Of a stretch of DNA of 64,000 nt, positions 9,289-18,341 are shown piece after piece (within the stretch, counting starts at the first letter, position 1; each line of letters opens with the position of its first letter). Under the pieces are notes generated by a model, which saw only the letters and a program-made list of their open reading frames with translations, did not search any database and was not told the DNA's origin. The DNA is taken from assembly GCA_943787295.1 (NCBI GenBank), contig CALSLW010000002.1:524189-588188 (forward strand), written 5' to 3'. Origin of the DNA: an uncultured Flavobacteriaceae bacterium. GTDB taxonomy: Bacteria; Bacteroidota; Bacteroidia; Flavobacteriales; Flavobacteriaceae. Position numbers and translations under genes: made by a program.

Positions 9289-10509
9289 TTAATTCTTTAA
9301 AAAAGATTTTAAAAACATCCCCCTTAGTGTAAACAAAAATGCCCAGATTCCCGCTAGCGAAGGTTTAGGTTTTTTTCCTTTCCCTAGGCGTTGAATTTGC
9401 AACTCATACCATGGGAGTTCTACCCCACCCATTTTATCTAACAGTTGGATTCCTATCCTGGGGACAGGAGTTTCAAAGCGGCTTTCTTTTCCGTCAAAAA
9501 TATCTTGAGCCAGATTGGGGTACAAACAAAAAGGTCTTCCCAGGCCTATCACATCCATCGCTCCTCCTGCAAGGGCTTCTTCCATCACTTTTACCGATCG
9601 AAATCCACCGGTAAGCAACAAAGGTTTGTCGGTTATTTTACGTGCTTTCTTGATATAATCTAAGAAATAAGCTTCTCGCTCAACGGTACTTTGTTTGCGG
9701 TTCCCTTTTACCATGGCAGGCTTTTCATAGGTCCCCCCAGAAATTTCAATCAAGTCCATCCCCTCGCGTGAAAGAATTTGAACGACTTCCATCGATTCTT
9801 CTTCGGTAAAACCACCGCGTTGAAAATCGGCAGAATTAATTTTAATTCCCACCGGATAATCTGGTCCTACTTGCTTGCGAATCTCACGATAGACTTCCAA
9901 GACAAAACGGGCTCTATTTTCTAGTGGACCGCCCCATTTATCTGTTCTGGTGTTGCTAATTGGGGATAAAAACTGACTCACCAAATAGCCATGTGCCCCA
10001 TGAATTTGACAGCCCGTAAAACCGGCTTCTTTCATGATTCTTGCCGCATTCCCAAAGCGTTTAATGATGTCCCAAATCTCCTCTTCTGTTAGCGGAGTAG
10101 CGACTTTAAACATTTTAGAGGCGCCCCCCATTTTTAATGGGACCGCCGAAGGCGCAACAACTTCTCTATTGATTGAACCAAAGGCTTGACGCCCTGGATG
10201 ATTCAATTGTGGCCATAAATGCACGCCCGTTCCTTCTACCGTTTTTGCCCACTCTTTTAATAATTCAAAATGGGTATAATCTTCCACCACAACATTTCTG
10301 GGCTCCCCCAGCGCCTTGCTGTCAATCATTACATTTCCTGTAATCAAAAGACCCGGATTCCCTTTTGCCCATACTTTGTAAGCATTAATCAAGGTCTTTG
10401 TAGGAGCATTGCTCAAGGTCCCAATGTTTTCACTCATGGCCGATTTTGCAATGCGATTTATTAAAACAGAACCATTGGGTAATGTAAAGGAAGAAGCAAT
10501 TTTTTTCAT
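9289..10509 (-). CDS. NADH:flavin oxidoreductase, old yellow enzyme family
   Basis: 406 residues, TIM-barrel FMN enzyme. Visible motifs: the substrate-binding pair in CQIHGAHGYLVSQFLSP (about 167-183), SNTRTDKWGGPLENRARF, phosphate-binding LLTGGFRS and GLGRPFCLYPNLAQD. It is the short form, without the C-terminal Fe-S/FAD domains of dienoyl-CoA reductases. The family reduces activated double bonds using NAD(P)H; the substrate cannot be told. A 27-base gap separates it from the deaminase gene downstream. Confidence 0.88.
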   Translation of the reverse strand: MKKIASSFTLPNGSVLINRIAKSAMSENIGTLSNAPTKTLINAYKVWAKGNPGLLITGNVMIDSKALGEPRNVVVEDYTHFELLKEWAKTVEGTGVHLWPQLNHPGRQAFGSINREVVAPSAVPLKMGGASKMFKVATPLTEEEIWDIIKRFGNAARIMKEAGFTGCQIHGAHGYLVSQFLSPISNTRTDKWGGPLENRARFVLEVYREIRKQVGPDYPVGIKINSADFQRGGFTEEESMEVVQILSREGMDLIEISGGTYEKPAMVKGNRKQSTVEREAYFLDYIKKARKITDKPLLLTGGFRSVKVMEEALAGGAMDVIGLGRPFCLYPNLAQDIFDGKESRFETPVPRIGIQLLDKMGGVELPWYELQIQRLGKGKKPKPSLAGIWAFLFTLRGMFLKSFLKN

Positions 10510-10539
10510 GAAAATAAATATATTAGAAAAGGAAGATAA

Positions 10540-11100
10540 TTAGATTCTTTCAACTATCATAACAAGGGCGAGCAGGAAGATTATCCCCCCTAATCCCAAA
10601 CGCCAAAACTTTAAGAAACGATACCTTTTTGAGATAAAAAAGTTGAGTAATAACACGGCTAAAACAATGGCTAACTGGGCTAATTCTACTCCTAAAGCAA
10701 AAGAAAAAAGACCGACAATTGCGGCATCGGGTTCAACCATCATCGCAAAAAAGCGTCCAAAACCTAAGCCATGAATTAAGCCAAAAAGAAAGGTTAATAC
10801 ACTGCTAAAACCATTTGTACTTGGCCTTTTTTGCAATAACAACGGGAAACAGCCCACCGCAATAGTAATAGGGATTAATAATTCTATCCAATAACTAGAA
10901 AAACCATAGCCAGCATAATAGTTGCCAATCAAAGAAAGACTGTGCCCCAGGGTAAATAAGGTTACCCACCACAAAAGTTTTTTCCAGTCATTAATCCCAA
11001 AAGGCAAACTTAAAGCAACAATAAAATACAAGTGATCTAAGCCGTTAAGATCAGTAACATGTTGAAATCCTAATGTGGTATAAAATTGAAAAGTCTCCAT
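10540..11100 (-). CDS. HupE/UreJ family membrane protein
   Basis: 186 residues with about six membrane segments. GLDHLYFIVALSLPF and TLFTLGHSLSLI carry the conserved histidines of HupE/UreJ, a family linked to nickel or cobalt uptake. GFGRFFAMM and GVELAQLAIV complete the pattern. No urease or hydrogenase gene is nearby, so the metal role is only inferred from the family; many Bacteroidetes carry such orphan copies. The start overlaps the stop of the DnaJ-domain gene by one base (TAATG), so they are translationally coupled. Confidence 0.82.
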   Translation of the reverse strand: METFQFYTTLGFQHVTDLNGLDHLYFIVALSLPFGINDWKKLLWWVTLFTLGHSLSLIGNYYAGYGFSSYWIELLIPITIAVGCFPLLLQKRPSTNGFSSVLTFLFGLIHGLGFGRFFAMMVEPDAAIVGLFSFALGVELAQLAIVLAVLLLNFFISKRYRFLKFWRLGLGGIIFLLALVMIVERI

Positions 11101-11828
11101 TATAAACCTCTTTCTTTTTGAATAGCTTCATAAGCCGCTTGCACCTGCTGAAATTTTTCTTGCGCGCCTTTTTTTAGAGCTTCATCCTGTGTTTGTAACT
11201 TGTCGGGGTGATATTTTTTCGCCATGGTGCGATAGGCTTTTTTTACTTCAGCATCGCTAGCACTAGAGCTAATTTCAAGGATTTTATAGGCGTTGTCTGC
11301 AGATTTAACAAACATCGCTTTAATGCTTTCAAAATCCATGGAACGCAACTGCAGGGCATTAGCGATTTGAAGAATTTTTTGGACCTCAAGCTCAGCTATA
11401 TGTCCATCGGCATTCGCAATGGCAAAAAGAAAGTGTAAAATCTGGAGGCGGGTTTCATATGGAGCTCTTTGAGCAAACAAACGAGTTATCTCATTTAAGT
11501 TTTGCTGCTCTTTTTTAATCTCTGTATTGAATTTTGCGAAGATTGAAGAAGCATAGGCCTCTCCATAATTACTGATAAAATAATTCCGTACAAAGCGCAA
11601 CTCCCTTTCATCTACCTTCCCATCTGCCTTTATTACAATGGCTGCAAGAGAGAGTAAATTCAGCTGTACTTGGTCGGCTTGCATTCGCTGGGATTGAACA
11701 CTAGCAAAAGGGTTGCGTCTTTCTTGACGAAAAAGCTGCTCTAAAACACTCCCAATAAAATAGCCTAAGATTGCACCGCCAAAGCGAAAATAAGTATATC
11801 CTAATATGGCCGTTATCCACTTTATCAT
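11100..11828 (-). CDS. TerB-DnaJ domain protein (DjlA-like membrane-anchored co-chaperone)
   Basis: 242 residues. One N-terminal membrane segment with glycines (YFRFGGAILGYFIGSVL), a TerB-like helical domain at about 50-160 (IVIKADGKVDERELRFV, FAIANADGHIAELE), and a C-terminal J domain at about 175-240 with the HPD motif in KKYHPDKLQ. This order matches DjlA, which recruits DnaK at the inner membrane. A promoter-like TATCTTTG lies 21 bases upstream. HupE follows with coupled translation. Confidence 0.87.
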   Translation of the reverse strand: MIKWITAILGYTYFRFGGAILGYFIGSVLEQLFRQERRNPFASVQSQRMQADQVQLNLLSLAAIVIKADGKVDERELRFVRNYFISNYGEAYASSIFAKFNTEIKKEQQNLNEITRLFAQRAPYETRLQILHFLFAIANADGHIAELEVQKILQIANALQLRSMDFESIKAMFVKSADNAYKILEISSSASDAEVKKAYRTMAKKYHPDKLQTQDEALKKGAQEKFQQVQAAYEAIQKERGL

Positions 11829-11848
11829 TCTCTTGATCTTTCTAAGAA

Positions 11849-11856
11849 CAAAGATA
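11849..11856 (-). promoter_or_regulatory. Promoter of the DnaJ-hupE operon
   Basis: On the minus strand TATCTTTG matches TAnnTTTG, with a TTG 21 bases further upstream, the expected Bacteroidetes -33/-7 arrangement. Confidence 0.55.
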
Positions 11857-11907
11857 ACTTTAACTTTAAAATGAGGACAACTACAATGTCAAAATGAGAA
11901 AACTCTT

Positions 11908-11915
11908 TATCTTTG
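11908..11915 (+). promoter_or_regulatory. Promoter -7 element of the bacilliredoxin gene
   Basis: TATCTTTG, 25 bases before the ATG, followed by a 13-base A run that forms the leader. No TTG at the -33 distance. Together with the element at 11849 it makes this a divergent promoter region. Confidence 0.5.
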
Positions 11916-11940
11916 CCTAAGCAAAAAAAAAAAAACAATT

Positions 11941-12351
11941 ATGTATCCAGCTGAATTAGTACAACCTATGCGCGACGAGTTAACCGCAGTAGGTTTTAAA
12001 CAAGTAAATGAAGTAGAGACGATTGAAGCGGCTATCAATGCAGAGGGTACCACCTTAGTTGTCGTAAATTCTGTTTGTGGCTGTGCCGCAGCTAATGCAA
12101 GACCTGGGGTTAGATTTTCACTAGATAACGAAAAAGTCCCTAGTTCCTTAGTAACTGTTTTTGCAGGAGTAGATCGAGAAGCAACAGATGCAGCTCGTTC
12201 TATGATGGTGCCTTTTCCTCCTTCTTCTCCTTCAATGGCATTGTTTAAAGACGGAGAATTAGTGCATATGTTAGAACGTCACCATATCGAAGGTCGTCCT
12301 GCAGATATGATTGCTGCTAACTTAAGACAAGCTTACGACGAGCACTGCTAA
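11941..12351 (+). CDS. BrxA/BrxB family bacilliredoxin
   Basis: 136 residues, thioredoxin-like fold. The active-site motif CGC is in VVNSVCGCAAANARPG (about residues 44-50), characteristic of the YphP/YqiW family. In Firmicutes these proteins remove bacillithiol from mixed disulfides on proteins; Bacteroidetes also use bacillithiol, so a similar thiol-repair role is likely. The ATG follows an A-rich leader typical for the phylum. plsC follows after 16 bases. Confidence 0.9.
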   Translation: MYPAELVQPMRDELTAVGFKQVNEVETIEAAINAEGTTLVVVNSVCGCAAANARPGVRFSLDNEKVPSSLVTVFAGVDREATDAARSMMVPFPPSSPSMALFKDGELVHMLERHHIEGRPADMIAANLRQAYDEHC

Positions 12352-12367
12352 ACCAATCTAAAGGTGG

Positions 12368-13102
12368 ATGTTAAAGCTCCTCGCTTATCCCTTTTCTTTT
12401 CTCTATTACTGCTTTTTTAGTAGTTGTCTCTTGTTTTTCCATCCTATTCAAGTCTTTTGTTTGCGATGGATAAATATCAATGCTCAAAAAAAAGCAATAG
12501 ATGTTTTGAACTTTCTTCTTTTAAGATGCCTCAATCTTTTAGGGACAAGAATCGACTTTAAAACATCAGATTCTCTCCCACAAGAAGGAACTTTGATCTT
12601 TGCAGCAAATCATCAAAGTACTTATGATATCCCGCCCCTTATTTGGTATTTGAGAAAACATCATCCTAAGTTTGTCGCCAAAAAAGAATTGGGAGAAGGG
12701 CTACCCAGTATTTCTTATCATCTGCGCAATGGCGGCAATGTTTTAATTGACCGAAAAGCACCTTTGGCTTCGTTAGAAGCCATTGCTAGTTTTGCAGAAA
12801 ATGTACAACAAAACAACTGGTCAGTGGTGATCTTCCCCGAAGGGACAAGAACCCGTAATGGGCAACCTAAAAAATTTCAACGAGCAGGTTTGCGCACGTT
12901 ACTTAACAACATTAAAGACCCTGTTTTAGTTCCTATTAGCATTAACAACTCTTGGAAATTAGCCCAGTGGAAATACTTCCCCATGCCATTAGGAGTACGT
13001 TTAGAGATAAAGGTTCAAAAAGCTATTTTACCTCAAGAAATGGAAATGGAAAAAGCGATTGATTTGTTAGAAAATGCCGTAAAAATAGGGGTTAAAAGTT
13101 AG
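12368..13102 (+). CDS. plsC: 1-acyl-sn-glycerol-3-phosphate acyltransferase
   Basis: 244 residues. Two N-terminal hydrophobic segments (about 1-35), then the acyltransferase motifs: NHQSTYDIP (HX4D catalytic motif), FPEGTRTRNG (substrate phosphate binding) and VPISINNSWKL. Makes phosphatidic acid from lysophosphatidic acid at the inner membrane. It starts 16 bases after the bacilliredoxin gene. It converges on the enoyl-CoA hydratase gene, overlapping its end by 11 bases. Confidence 0.88.
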   Translation: MLKLLAYPFSFLYYCFFSSCLLFFHPIQVFCLRWININAQKKAIDVLNFLLLRCLNLLGTRIDFKTSDSLPQEGTLIFAANHQSTYDIPPLIWYLRKHHPKFVAKKELGEGLPSISYHLRNGGNVLIDRKAPLASLEAIASFAENVQQNNWSVVIFPEGTRTRNGQPKKFQRAGLRTLLNNIKDPVLVPISINNSWKLAQWKYFPMPLGVRLEIKVQKAILPQEMEMEKAIDLLENAVKIGVKS

Positions 13103-13868
13103 CCTTTCGCTTTTCTAAAAAGGCTTGTGTTCCTTCTTTAAATTCTGGATGGCCAAAGCATTGGCCAAAGGCTTTAATCTCTTGTTCAAAACCGTCTGCG
13201 CCTTCTTGATAACCCGCATCAATCGCAGCCAATGCATGTCCCAAAGCATTAGAAGAATTCTGCATGATTTTATCGGCTAATATTGCCGCGCTCGCTAAAA
13301 GTTCTTCTTGAGCAACCACCTGGGTAACAAGACCAACTTGCAAGGCTTCTTCTGCCCCCATCATTCTACAGGTCAAAATCAAATCTGTTGCTCTACCACG
13401 GCCAATGAGTTGCGCCAAACGTTGGGTTCCCCCATAGCCTGGAATTACACCCAAAGAAGTTTCAGGTAGGCCCATACGGGCATTTTTTGAAGCAATTCTA
13501 ATATGGCAGGACAAGGCCAATTCGAGTCCTCCGCCTAATGCAAAACCATTGATGGCTGCAATCACTGGCTTAGAAGATTGTGCAATTAAATCAAAAACCT
13601 TCTCTTGTCCTTTACGCGACAATGCTTCACCTTGCTGGGCGTCAAACAGAGCAAATTCTGCTATATCTGCTCCCGCAACAAAAGCTTTTTCACCGCTTCC
13701 CGTTAAGACAATTACACGAATTTCACTGTCCTGTGCTAGGCCTTGAAATAAATGATGAAGCTCTTCTAATAGTGCAGCATTCAAGGCGTTTAATTTTTTA
13801 GGTCGATGTAAACTTACCCATGCAATTTTATCTTGTTTTTCAACTAAAAGGTGCTCAAATGTCATCAT
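13092..13868 (-). CDS. Enoyl-CoA hydratase/isomerase family protein
   Basis: 258 residues, crotonase fold. The oxyanion hole is in VAGADIAEFA and ALGGGLELALSCHIR, and the catalytic glutamate region is GLPETSLGVIPGYGGTQR. Both glutamates expected of a true hydratase are present. It probably hydrates trans-2-enoyl-CoA in fatty-acid or amino-acid breakdown. It is the last gene of a long leftward run behind the sensor kinase (4-base gap). Confidence 0.9.
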   Translation of the reverse strand: MMTFEHLLVEKQDKIAWVSLHRPKKLNALNAALLEELHHLFQGLAQDSEIRVIVLTGSGEKAFVAGADIAEFALFDAQQGEALSRKGQEKVFDLIAQSSKPVIAAINGFALGGGLELALSCHIRIASKNARMGLPETSLGVIPGYGGTQRLAQLIGRGRATDLILTCRMMGAEEALQVGLVTQVVAQEELLASAAILADKIMQNSSNALGHALAAIDAGYQEGADGFEQEIKAFGQCFGHPEFKEGTQAFLEKRKANF

Positions 13869-13872
13869 TGAT

Positions 13873-15321
13873 TTATCGGTTTAATTCTATATAAAAAGTG
13901 GTTCCTTTTTCAAAAGACGAGTTAAAATCTATGGTCCCGTTAAGAGAAGAAATGATATTTTTTACAATGGCTAAACCCAGTCCCATCCCTCCAGTTTTAG
14001 TGGTGAACTTGGGCTCAAATACCCTAGGGATATCATCTGGCGAAATCCCTGTGCCATTATCTTTAATCTGAACCTTTAGTTTTTGTTTAGTCGCTCTTAA
14101 GGTAACTTCAATCGCAGGAGACTTTCCTTGAGGGACAGCCTGAATCGCGTTCTGTATTAAGTTGGTCATTACCCTAATCCATTGGGTTCTATCGATTGGC
14201 CAAACAACTGCTTTTGATGGGAAATTTAATTTGATTTTTGCATTGTCAAAAATCTCTGTGGCAAGACGTGTAATTTCTGTAATGTCCTCTTCTAGGATAT
14301 TAGGTTGTGGAAGGGTGGCAAAATCAGAGAAAGCACTAGCTACCCTACTCATGGTATCGATTTGCTCAATCAAGGTTTTAGAGAAATCGTTTAGTTTATC
14401 CAAACCGTTTTCTGCTGAAGGATCAAACCGTTGCTGAAAGCTTTGAATGGTCAATCGCATAGGGGTTAACGGGTTTTTAATCTCATGGGCTACCTGTTTG
14501 GCCATTTCTTGCCAGGCTTGCTCCCGTTCACTTTTTGCTAATTTTTCTGCACTCGCTTCTAAGGCATCTAACATGCTGTTAAAAGAGGTCACTAAACTGT
14601 CTATCTCTTTACTGGCATTATCTAGTGTAACCCTTTCATTGCCTTTTAAGAGACCTATTTTATCGATTTTATTTCGAAGGTTTTCTATCGGTCGTGTGAT
14701 AAATCCTGACAATAAAAAGGCAAAAGAAAAAGTAATAATCGTCATTAATAAAGAGATCTGGTATACCCGAGTTAAAAAGGTATTTAACTCTGTCGTGCTA
14801 AAAGATACATCTTCAAAATAAGGAAAATATAAAATCACATAAGGCTGCCCATTGTCATCTGACAAGACACTGTAGGAGGATTGAAATTTTCCTTTTTCAG
14901 CTTGATTTTGTTGTAATAACCGAAGGCTTTGATCTTCGAATAATTGCGCAACCACTTCTTGGGACAAGCGATAATTTTCATCCTCTTCACCCATTTCTGC
15001 ATAAGAGTAAAAAAGGGGTAAACCCTCTAGGGTAAAAAGTGCGTATTGTACTTTGTGAATGGCTGCAATAGAAGTGAATTCTTGCTGATAATTCGCCTTT
15101 TTTTGTTGAATTTCTTGAAAAGCAGTGTCGCGCTGCATCAAATAATTTAAGTGGGTTTTTACCTGAGTTTCTTTTCGGAAGAGTCGCCTTAAATTATAAT
15201 CTTCGCTTTGAGAATTGTATTGTAAATAGGAAGCAAAAAGAATCAACAAAAGAGAGAAAATCGTCAAGACAATCATGGAGAAAAATATCCTCGATCTCAA
15301 TGAAATTTTTCTTCCTTTCAT
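13873..15321 (-). CDS. HAMP-domain sensor histidine kinase (NtrY-like)
   Basis: 482 residues. Membrane segments at about 11-31 and 187-208 enclose a periplasmic sensor region; a HAMP domain follows at 205-255, then the phospho-acceptor His279 in QVAHEIKNPLTPMR, and an ATPase domain with N box NLIQNAIQAVPQGK, G1 DNGTGISPDD and G2 GGMGLGLAIVKN. The LTPMR form of the H box is typical of NtrY-like kinases. No response regulator gene is next to it, so the partner is unknown. Its ATG lies 4 bases after the hemJ stop. Confidence 0.92.
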   Translation of the reverse strand: MKGRKISLRSRIFFSMIVLTIFSLLLILFASYLQYNSQSEDYNLRRLFRKETQVKTHLNYLMQRDTAFQEIQQKKANYQQEFTSIAAIHKVQYALFTLEGLPLFYSYAEMGEEDENYRLSQEVVAQLFEDQSLRLLQQNQAEKGKFQSSYSVLSDDNGQPYVILYFPYFEDVSFSTTELNTFLTRVYQISLLMTIITFSFAFLLSGFITRPIENLRNKIDKIGLLKGNERVTLDNASKEIDSLVTSFNSMLDALEASAEKLAKSEREQAWQEMAKQVAHEIKNPLTPMRLTIQSFQQRFDPSAENGLDKLNDFSKTLIEQIDTMSRVASAFSDFATLPQPNILEEDITEITRLATEIFDNAKIKLNFPSKAVVWPIDRTQWIRVMTNLIQNAIQAVPQGKSPAIEVTLRATKQKLKVQIKDNGTGISPDDIPRVFEPKFTTKTGGMGLGLAIVKNIISSLNGTIDFNSSFEKGTTFYIELNR

Positions 15322-15325
15322 AACT

Positions 15326-15865
15326 TTAATCCTTGCGAACTTTTTGATACAGCTTGATTCCTAGCATCAATAAAACAGCTAATCCTATCAGAGATAATAC
15401 TCCAAAAATCCAATGAAAACTGCTCTTTAAAATCACCAAAAAGACAATGGCAAAAAGCAATAAGGTTGCCCCTTCATTCCACACCCGCATAAACAGAGAT
15501 GAATATTGTATGTCGTCCTTTTGAAAAGCTTTAAAGATGCGATGGGTCTTGAGATGATATAGAAATAGCAAACCCACAAAAAATAACTTAATTAACATCC
15601 AATCTTGTGTTAACCAAGACGGAATGATATAGAGTAAAAGCAGCGCAAAAATTGTCGCTAACACCGCCGAAGGCCACGAGATGATATACCATAAACGCCT
15701 TGCCATCAATTTGAGTTGTTCGGCAAGAATTTCTCGATCTGGACTTCCTTTTTCCATCGCCTCAATGTGATAAATAAATAAACGAGGCATATAAAACAAG
15801 CCGGCAAACCAAGTAATCACAAAGATTAAATGCAAAGATTTGATGTAATTGTAATAGGCGTCCAC
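15326..15865 (-). CDS. hemJ: Protoporphyrinogen IX oxidase HemJ (CopD/UPF0093 family)
   Basis: 179 residues, four or five membrane segments. The N-terminal YNYIKSLHLIFVITWFAG (heme-ligand His), FYMPRLFIYH and KLMARRLWYIISWP match HemJ, the heme-containing enzyme that oxidises protoporphyrinogen IX in bacteria without HemG or HemY. Location next to hemH, which uses its product, and to the other hem genes supports this over a copper-resistance CopD role. No hemG or hemY is seen in the window. Part of the leftward araC-hemH-MATE-hemJ run. Confidence 0.88.
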   Translation of the reverse strand: MDAYYNYIKSLHLIFVITWFAGLFYMPRLFIYHIEAMEKGSPDREILAEQLKLMARRLWYIISWPSAVLATIFALLLLYIIPSWLTQDWMLIKLFFVGLLFLYHLKTHRIFKAFQKDDIQYSSLFMRVWNEGATLLLFAIVFLVILKSSFHWIFGVLSLIGLAVLLMLGIKLYQKVRKD

Positions 15866-15889
15866 CTTGATATAAGATTAATTGTTCTG

Positions 15890-17263
15890 CTAAAAATACA
15901 AAAAGAAGAGAGCAAACGCTCTAGCTGAAGCGATATATTTTCTCAGCTCTCGCTGTAAGAAGATGGCGGTAACCACCGTCGCGACCGCTTCTGCAATAGG
16001 AAAAGAGATCCACACCCCAAAAGAACCATAATAACGCGGCAAGATCAACAGCAACGGAATAAAGAAAAAACCCTGTCTCGTCAAGGTCAATAATAAGGCA
16101 GGGATTGCTTTCCCAATCGCTTGAAAATAAGCCGAACCAATCAACTGAATCCCAATAATGGGTGTACTTAAAAAGACCCAAGTCAAAACATTTGCTGTTG
16201 TTGAAACTACTTCGGGTTCATTTGTAAACACCGCTGCAATATGATCGGCAAAAAAGACAATCATTACAAAAACCAACGTGGCTAATATCGTCGCATAAAG
16301 AATGGCTTTCTTGATGACTTCTACCACCCGCTCTTTTTTGTTTGCGCCATAATTAAAGCCTGCAATAGGAACAAAACCTTGTGTGATTCCCAGGATAGGG
16401 AAAAGAGCAAACATTAACATGCGGCTAATAATAGCATAAACGGCGACTAAATTCTCTCCTTCTAAGGTGAATAAAATATTATTCACTAAGAGGACAGTAA
16501 CACTCACCACGGCTTGTCTTGCGAGGGTAACAAAGCCCAGTCCTCCCATCTCTTTGACAATTTTTAAATCGAGTAATAAATCATTCCAGCCTAAACTTAA
16601 ATCTGATTTTTTAGATATAAAAAAATAGAGGATATAAGCTCCACAAATGGCATAAGACAAGGTGGTTGCCCAGGCGGCACCTTCCATCCCCCAGCCCATT
16701 TGATAGATAAAAACATAGTCTAAGATCAAGTTAGATATTGAAGGCAACACCATGGCGTACATGGCATTCTTTGGCTTGCCTTCTGCTCGTATGGTATTAT
16801 TTCCCATCATACAGAAACCTAGAATGGGCACTCCAATCAACACAATGATATAATAAATTCTAGCTAAGGGATAAAGTGCCCCCTTTCCACCAAATAGTGG
16901 AATGATTTGTTCTAAAAACACCAAACCCATGATCATAAAACTTAGGGTAAAGAGAAAGGTTAGGGTCAACTGATTCCCAAATACTTTGTTCGCCCTAGCC
17001 TTTTCATTACTCCCTAAAGCACGAGAAATAATAGAACCTCCACCCATTCCAATGGACATTCCCAAAGCGGCAATAAAAAAAGAAACTGGAAGAACAACAT
17101 TGATGGCTGCAATAGCATTAGCACCGATCCACTGTCCCACAAAAATGGTGTCAATTAAAATATTGAGTGACATCACTAGAATGCCAATGGAAGCTGGAAC
17201 CGCTTGCCGTATCAATAGTTTGCCAATGGGGTCTGTCCCCATTTGTGTCGAGCGATCTGCCAT
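15890..17263 (-). CDS. MATE family efflux transporter
   Basis: 457 residues from the ATG at 17263, with about 12 membrane segments. Typical MATE features: QAVPASIGILVMSLNILID, the internal twofold repeat, and GMGGGSIISRALG. The family exports drugs or metabolites in exchange for Na+ or H+. The ATG overlaps the hemH stop by one base (TAATG), better than the upstream in-frame ATG at 17290. The coupling to hemH hints at export of a heme-pathway compound, but that is inference only. Confidence 0.9.
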   Translation of the reverse strand: MADRSTQMGTDPIGKLLIRQAVPASIGILVMSLNILIDTIFVGQWIGANAIAAINVVLPVSFFIAALGMSIGMGGGSIISRALGSNEKARANKVFGNQLTLTFLFTLSFMIMGLVFLEQIIPLFGGKGALYPLARIYYIIVLIGVPILGFCMMGNNTIRAEGKPKNAMYAMVLPSISNLILDYVFIYQMGWGMEGAAWATTLSYAICGAYILYFFISKKSDLSLGWNDLLLDLKIVKEMGGLGFVTLARQAVVSVTVLLVNNILFTLEGENLVAVYAIISRMLMFALFPILGITQGFVPIAGFNYGANKKERVVEVIKKAILYATILATLVFVMIVFFADHIAAVFTNEPEVVSTTANVLTWVFLSTPIIGIQLIGSAYFQAIGKAIPALLLTLTRQGFFFIPLLLILPRYYGSFGVWISFPIAEAVATVVTAIFLQRELRKYIASARAFALFFLYF

Positions 17264-18294
17264 TAGGCTTTTACCGGTGAAAGAGCCCATTCATCGACCC
17301 AGCGACTCATTACATTAATCCACTCTTCGCGATCATTAATGCAGGGAACTACTTCTAGGTGTTCTCCTCCATTATCTTCAAAATCTTCGGCAGCTTCCAT
17401 CCCTATTTCTTCAAGGGTTTCTAGACAATCAGAAACAAAGGCTGGGTGTAACCACAGCCATTTTTTTAGTGCCCCTTTTGGCGAAAGCCTCAATGGTTTT
17501 ATCGGTATAAGGTTGCAGCCATGGATCAAGTCCCAGGCGCGATTGAAAAGAAGTGGAATAGGTCCCTTCTTTTAATTCTAAATATTCGGCGACTTGTTTT
17601 GTGGTTTCATAGCATTGATGACTGTAGCAAAATTCATGTGCTGGAGAGTCGGTTTGACAACATTTTCCGTCCATTTTACAGTGCGACTTTGTGATGTCTG
17701 ACTTGCGAATATGGCGTTTTGGCACCCCGTGATATGAAAACAGTAAATGCTCCCATTCTTTGTCTTTTAAATAGTCTTGAATCGAATTTGATAAGACTCT
17801 AACATAATCTGGATGCTTGTAAAAGGGCGGCAAAGCAGTAAAGCTCCATTTGCGGGAAATGCTGTTGACGCAATTCTTCTGCCAAAACTAAAATGGTCTC
17901 TGTCGTCGCCATAGCAAACTGGGGGTAGAGGGGTATAATAAGTGTCTCTGTCACCCCTTTATCGGATAAGGCTTGAAGCCCAGTTTTAATGGAAGGTTTC
18001 CCATAGCGCATCGCCAATTCTACTAGGCACACTAGTCTTGTCTTGCACTTTCGCTTGAAGTCGTTCTGATAAAACGATTAAGGGAGATCCTTCTTCCCAC
18101 CATATTTTTTTATAGGCTTTAGCCGATTTCTTTGGACGAGTATTTAAGATAATCCCCTTCACCAATAGGGTGCGGAATAGTTTAGGCAAATCAATTACCC
18201 TTTCATCCATTAAAAACTCTCCTAAATAGGTTTTTACATCTGGTGGATTTGGGCTGTCTGGCGACCCTAAATTGACCAATAAGACTCCTTTCAT
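17263..18294 (-). pseudogene. hemH: Ferrochelatase, interrupted by three frameshifts
   Basis: The protein reads through four pieces in different frames: [15 protein letters not shown] to about 18030; [12 protein letters not shown] to about 17835; PPFYKHPDYVRVLSNSIQ to about 17445; then AFVSDCLETLEEIGME to the end. It has the ferrochelatase signature SYHGVPKRH (metal-site His), CYSHQCYET and the acidic C-terminal site in LETLEEIG. Joined length is about 344 residues, normal for the family. No stop arises except through the shifts, and the translated sequence stays fully family-like, which points to single-base indels rather than old decay. It inserts iron into protoporphyrin IX. Confidence 0.9.
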
Positions 18295-18341
18295 ATGCTT
18301 TTTCTTTTCTTTTTTGGTGGATCGCTCCGCCAGCATTTTTT

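Noticed and set aside
15921-16181. 86-codon minus-strand ORF in another frame of the MATE gene
   Set aside because: It lies wholly within an intact, conserved coding frame and has no recognisable protein features.
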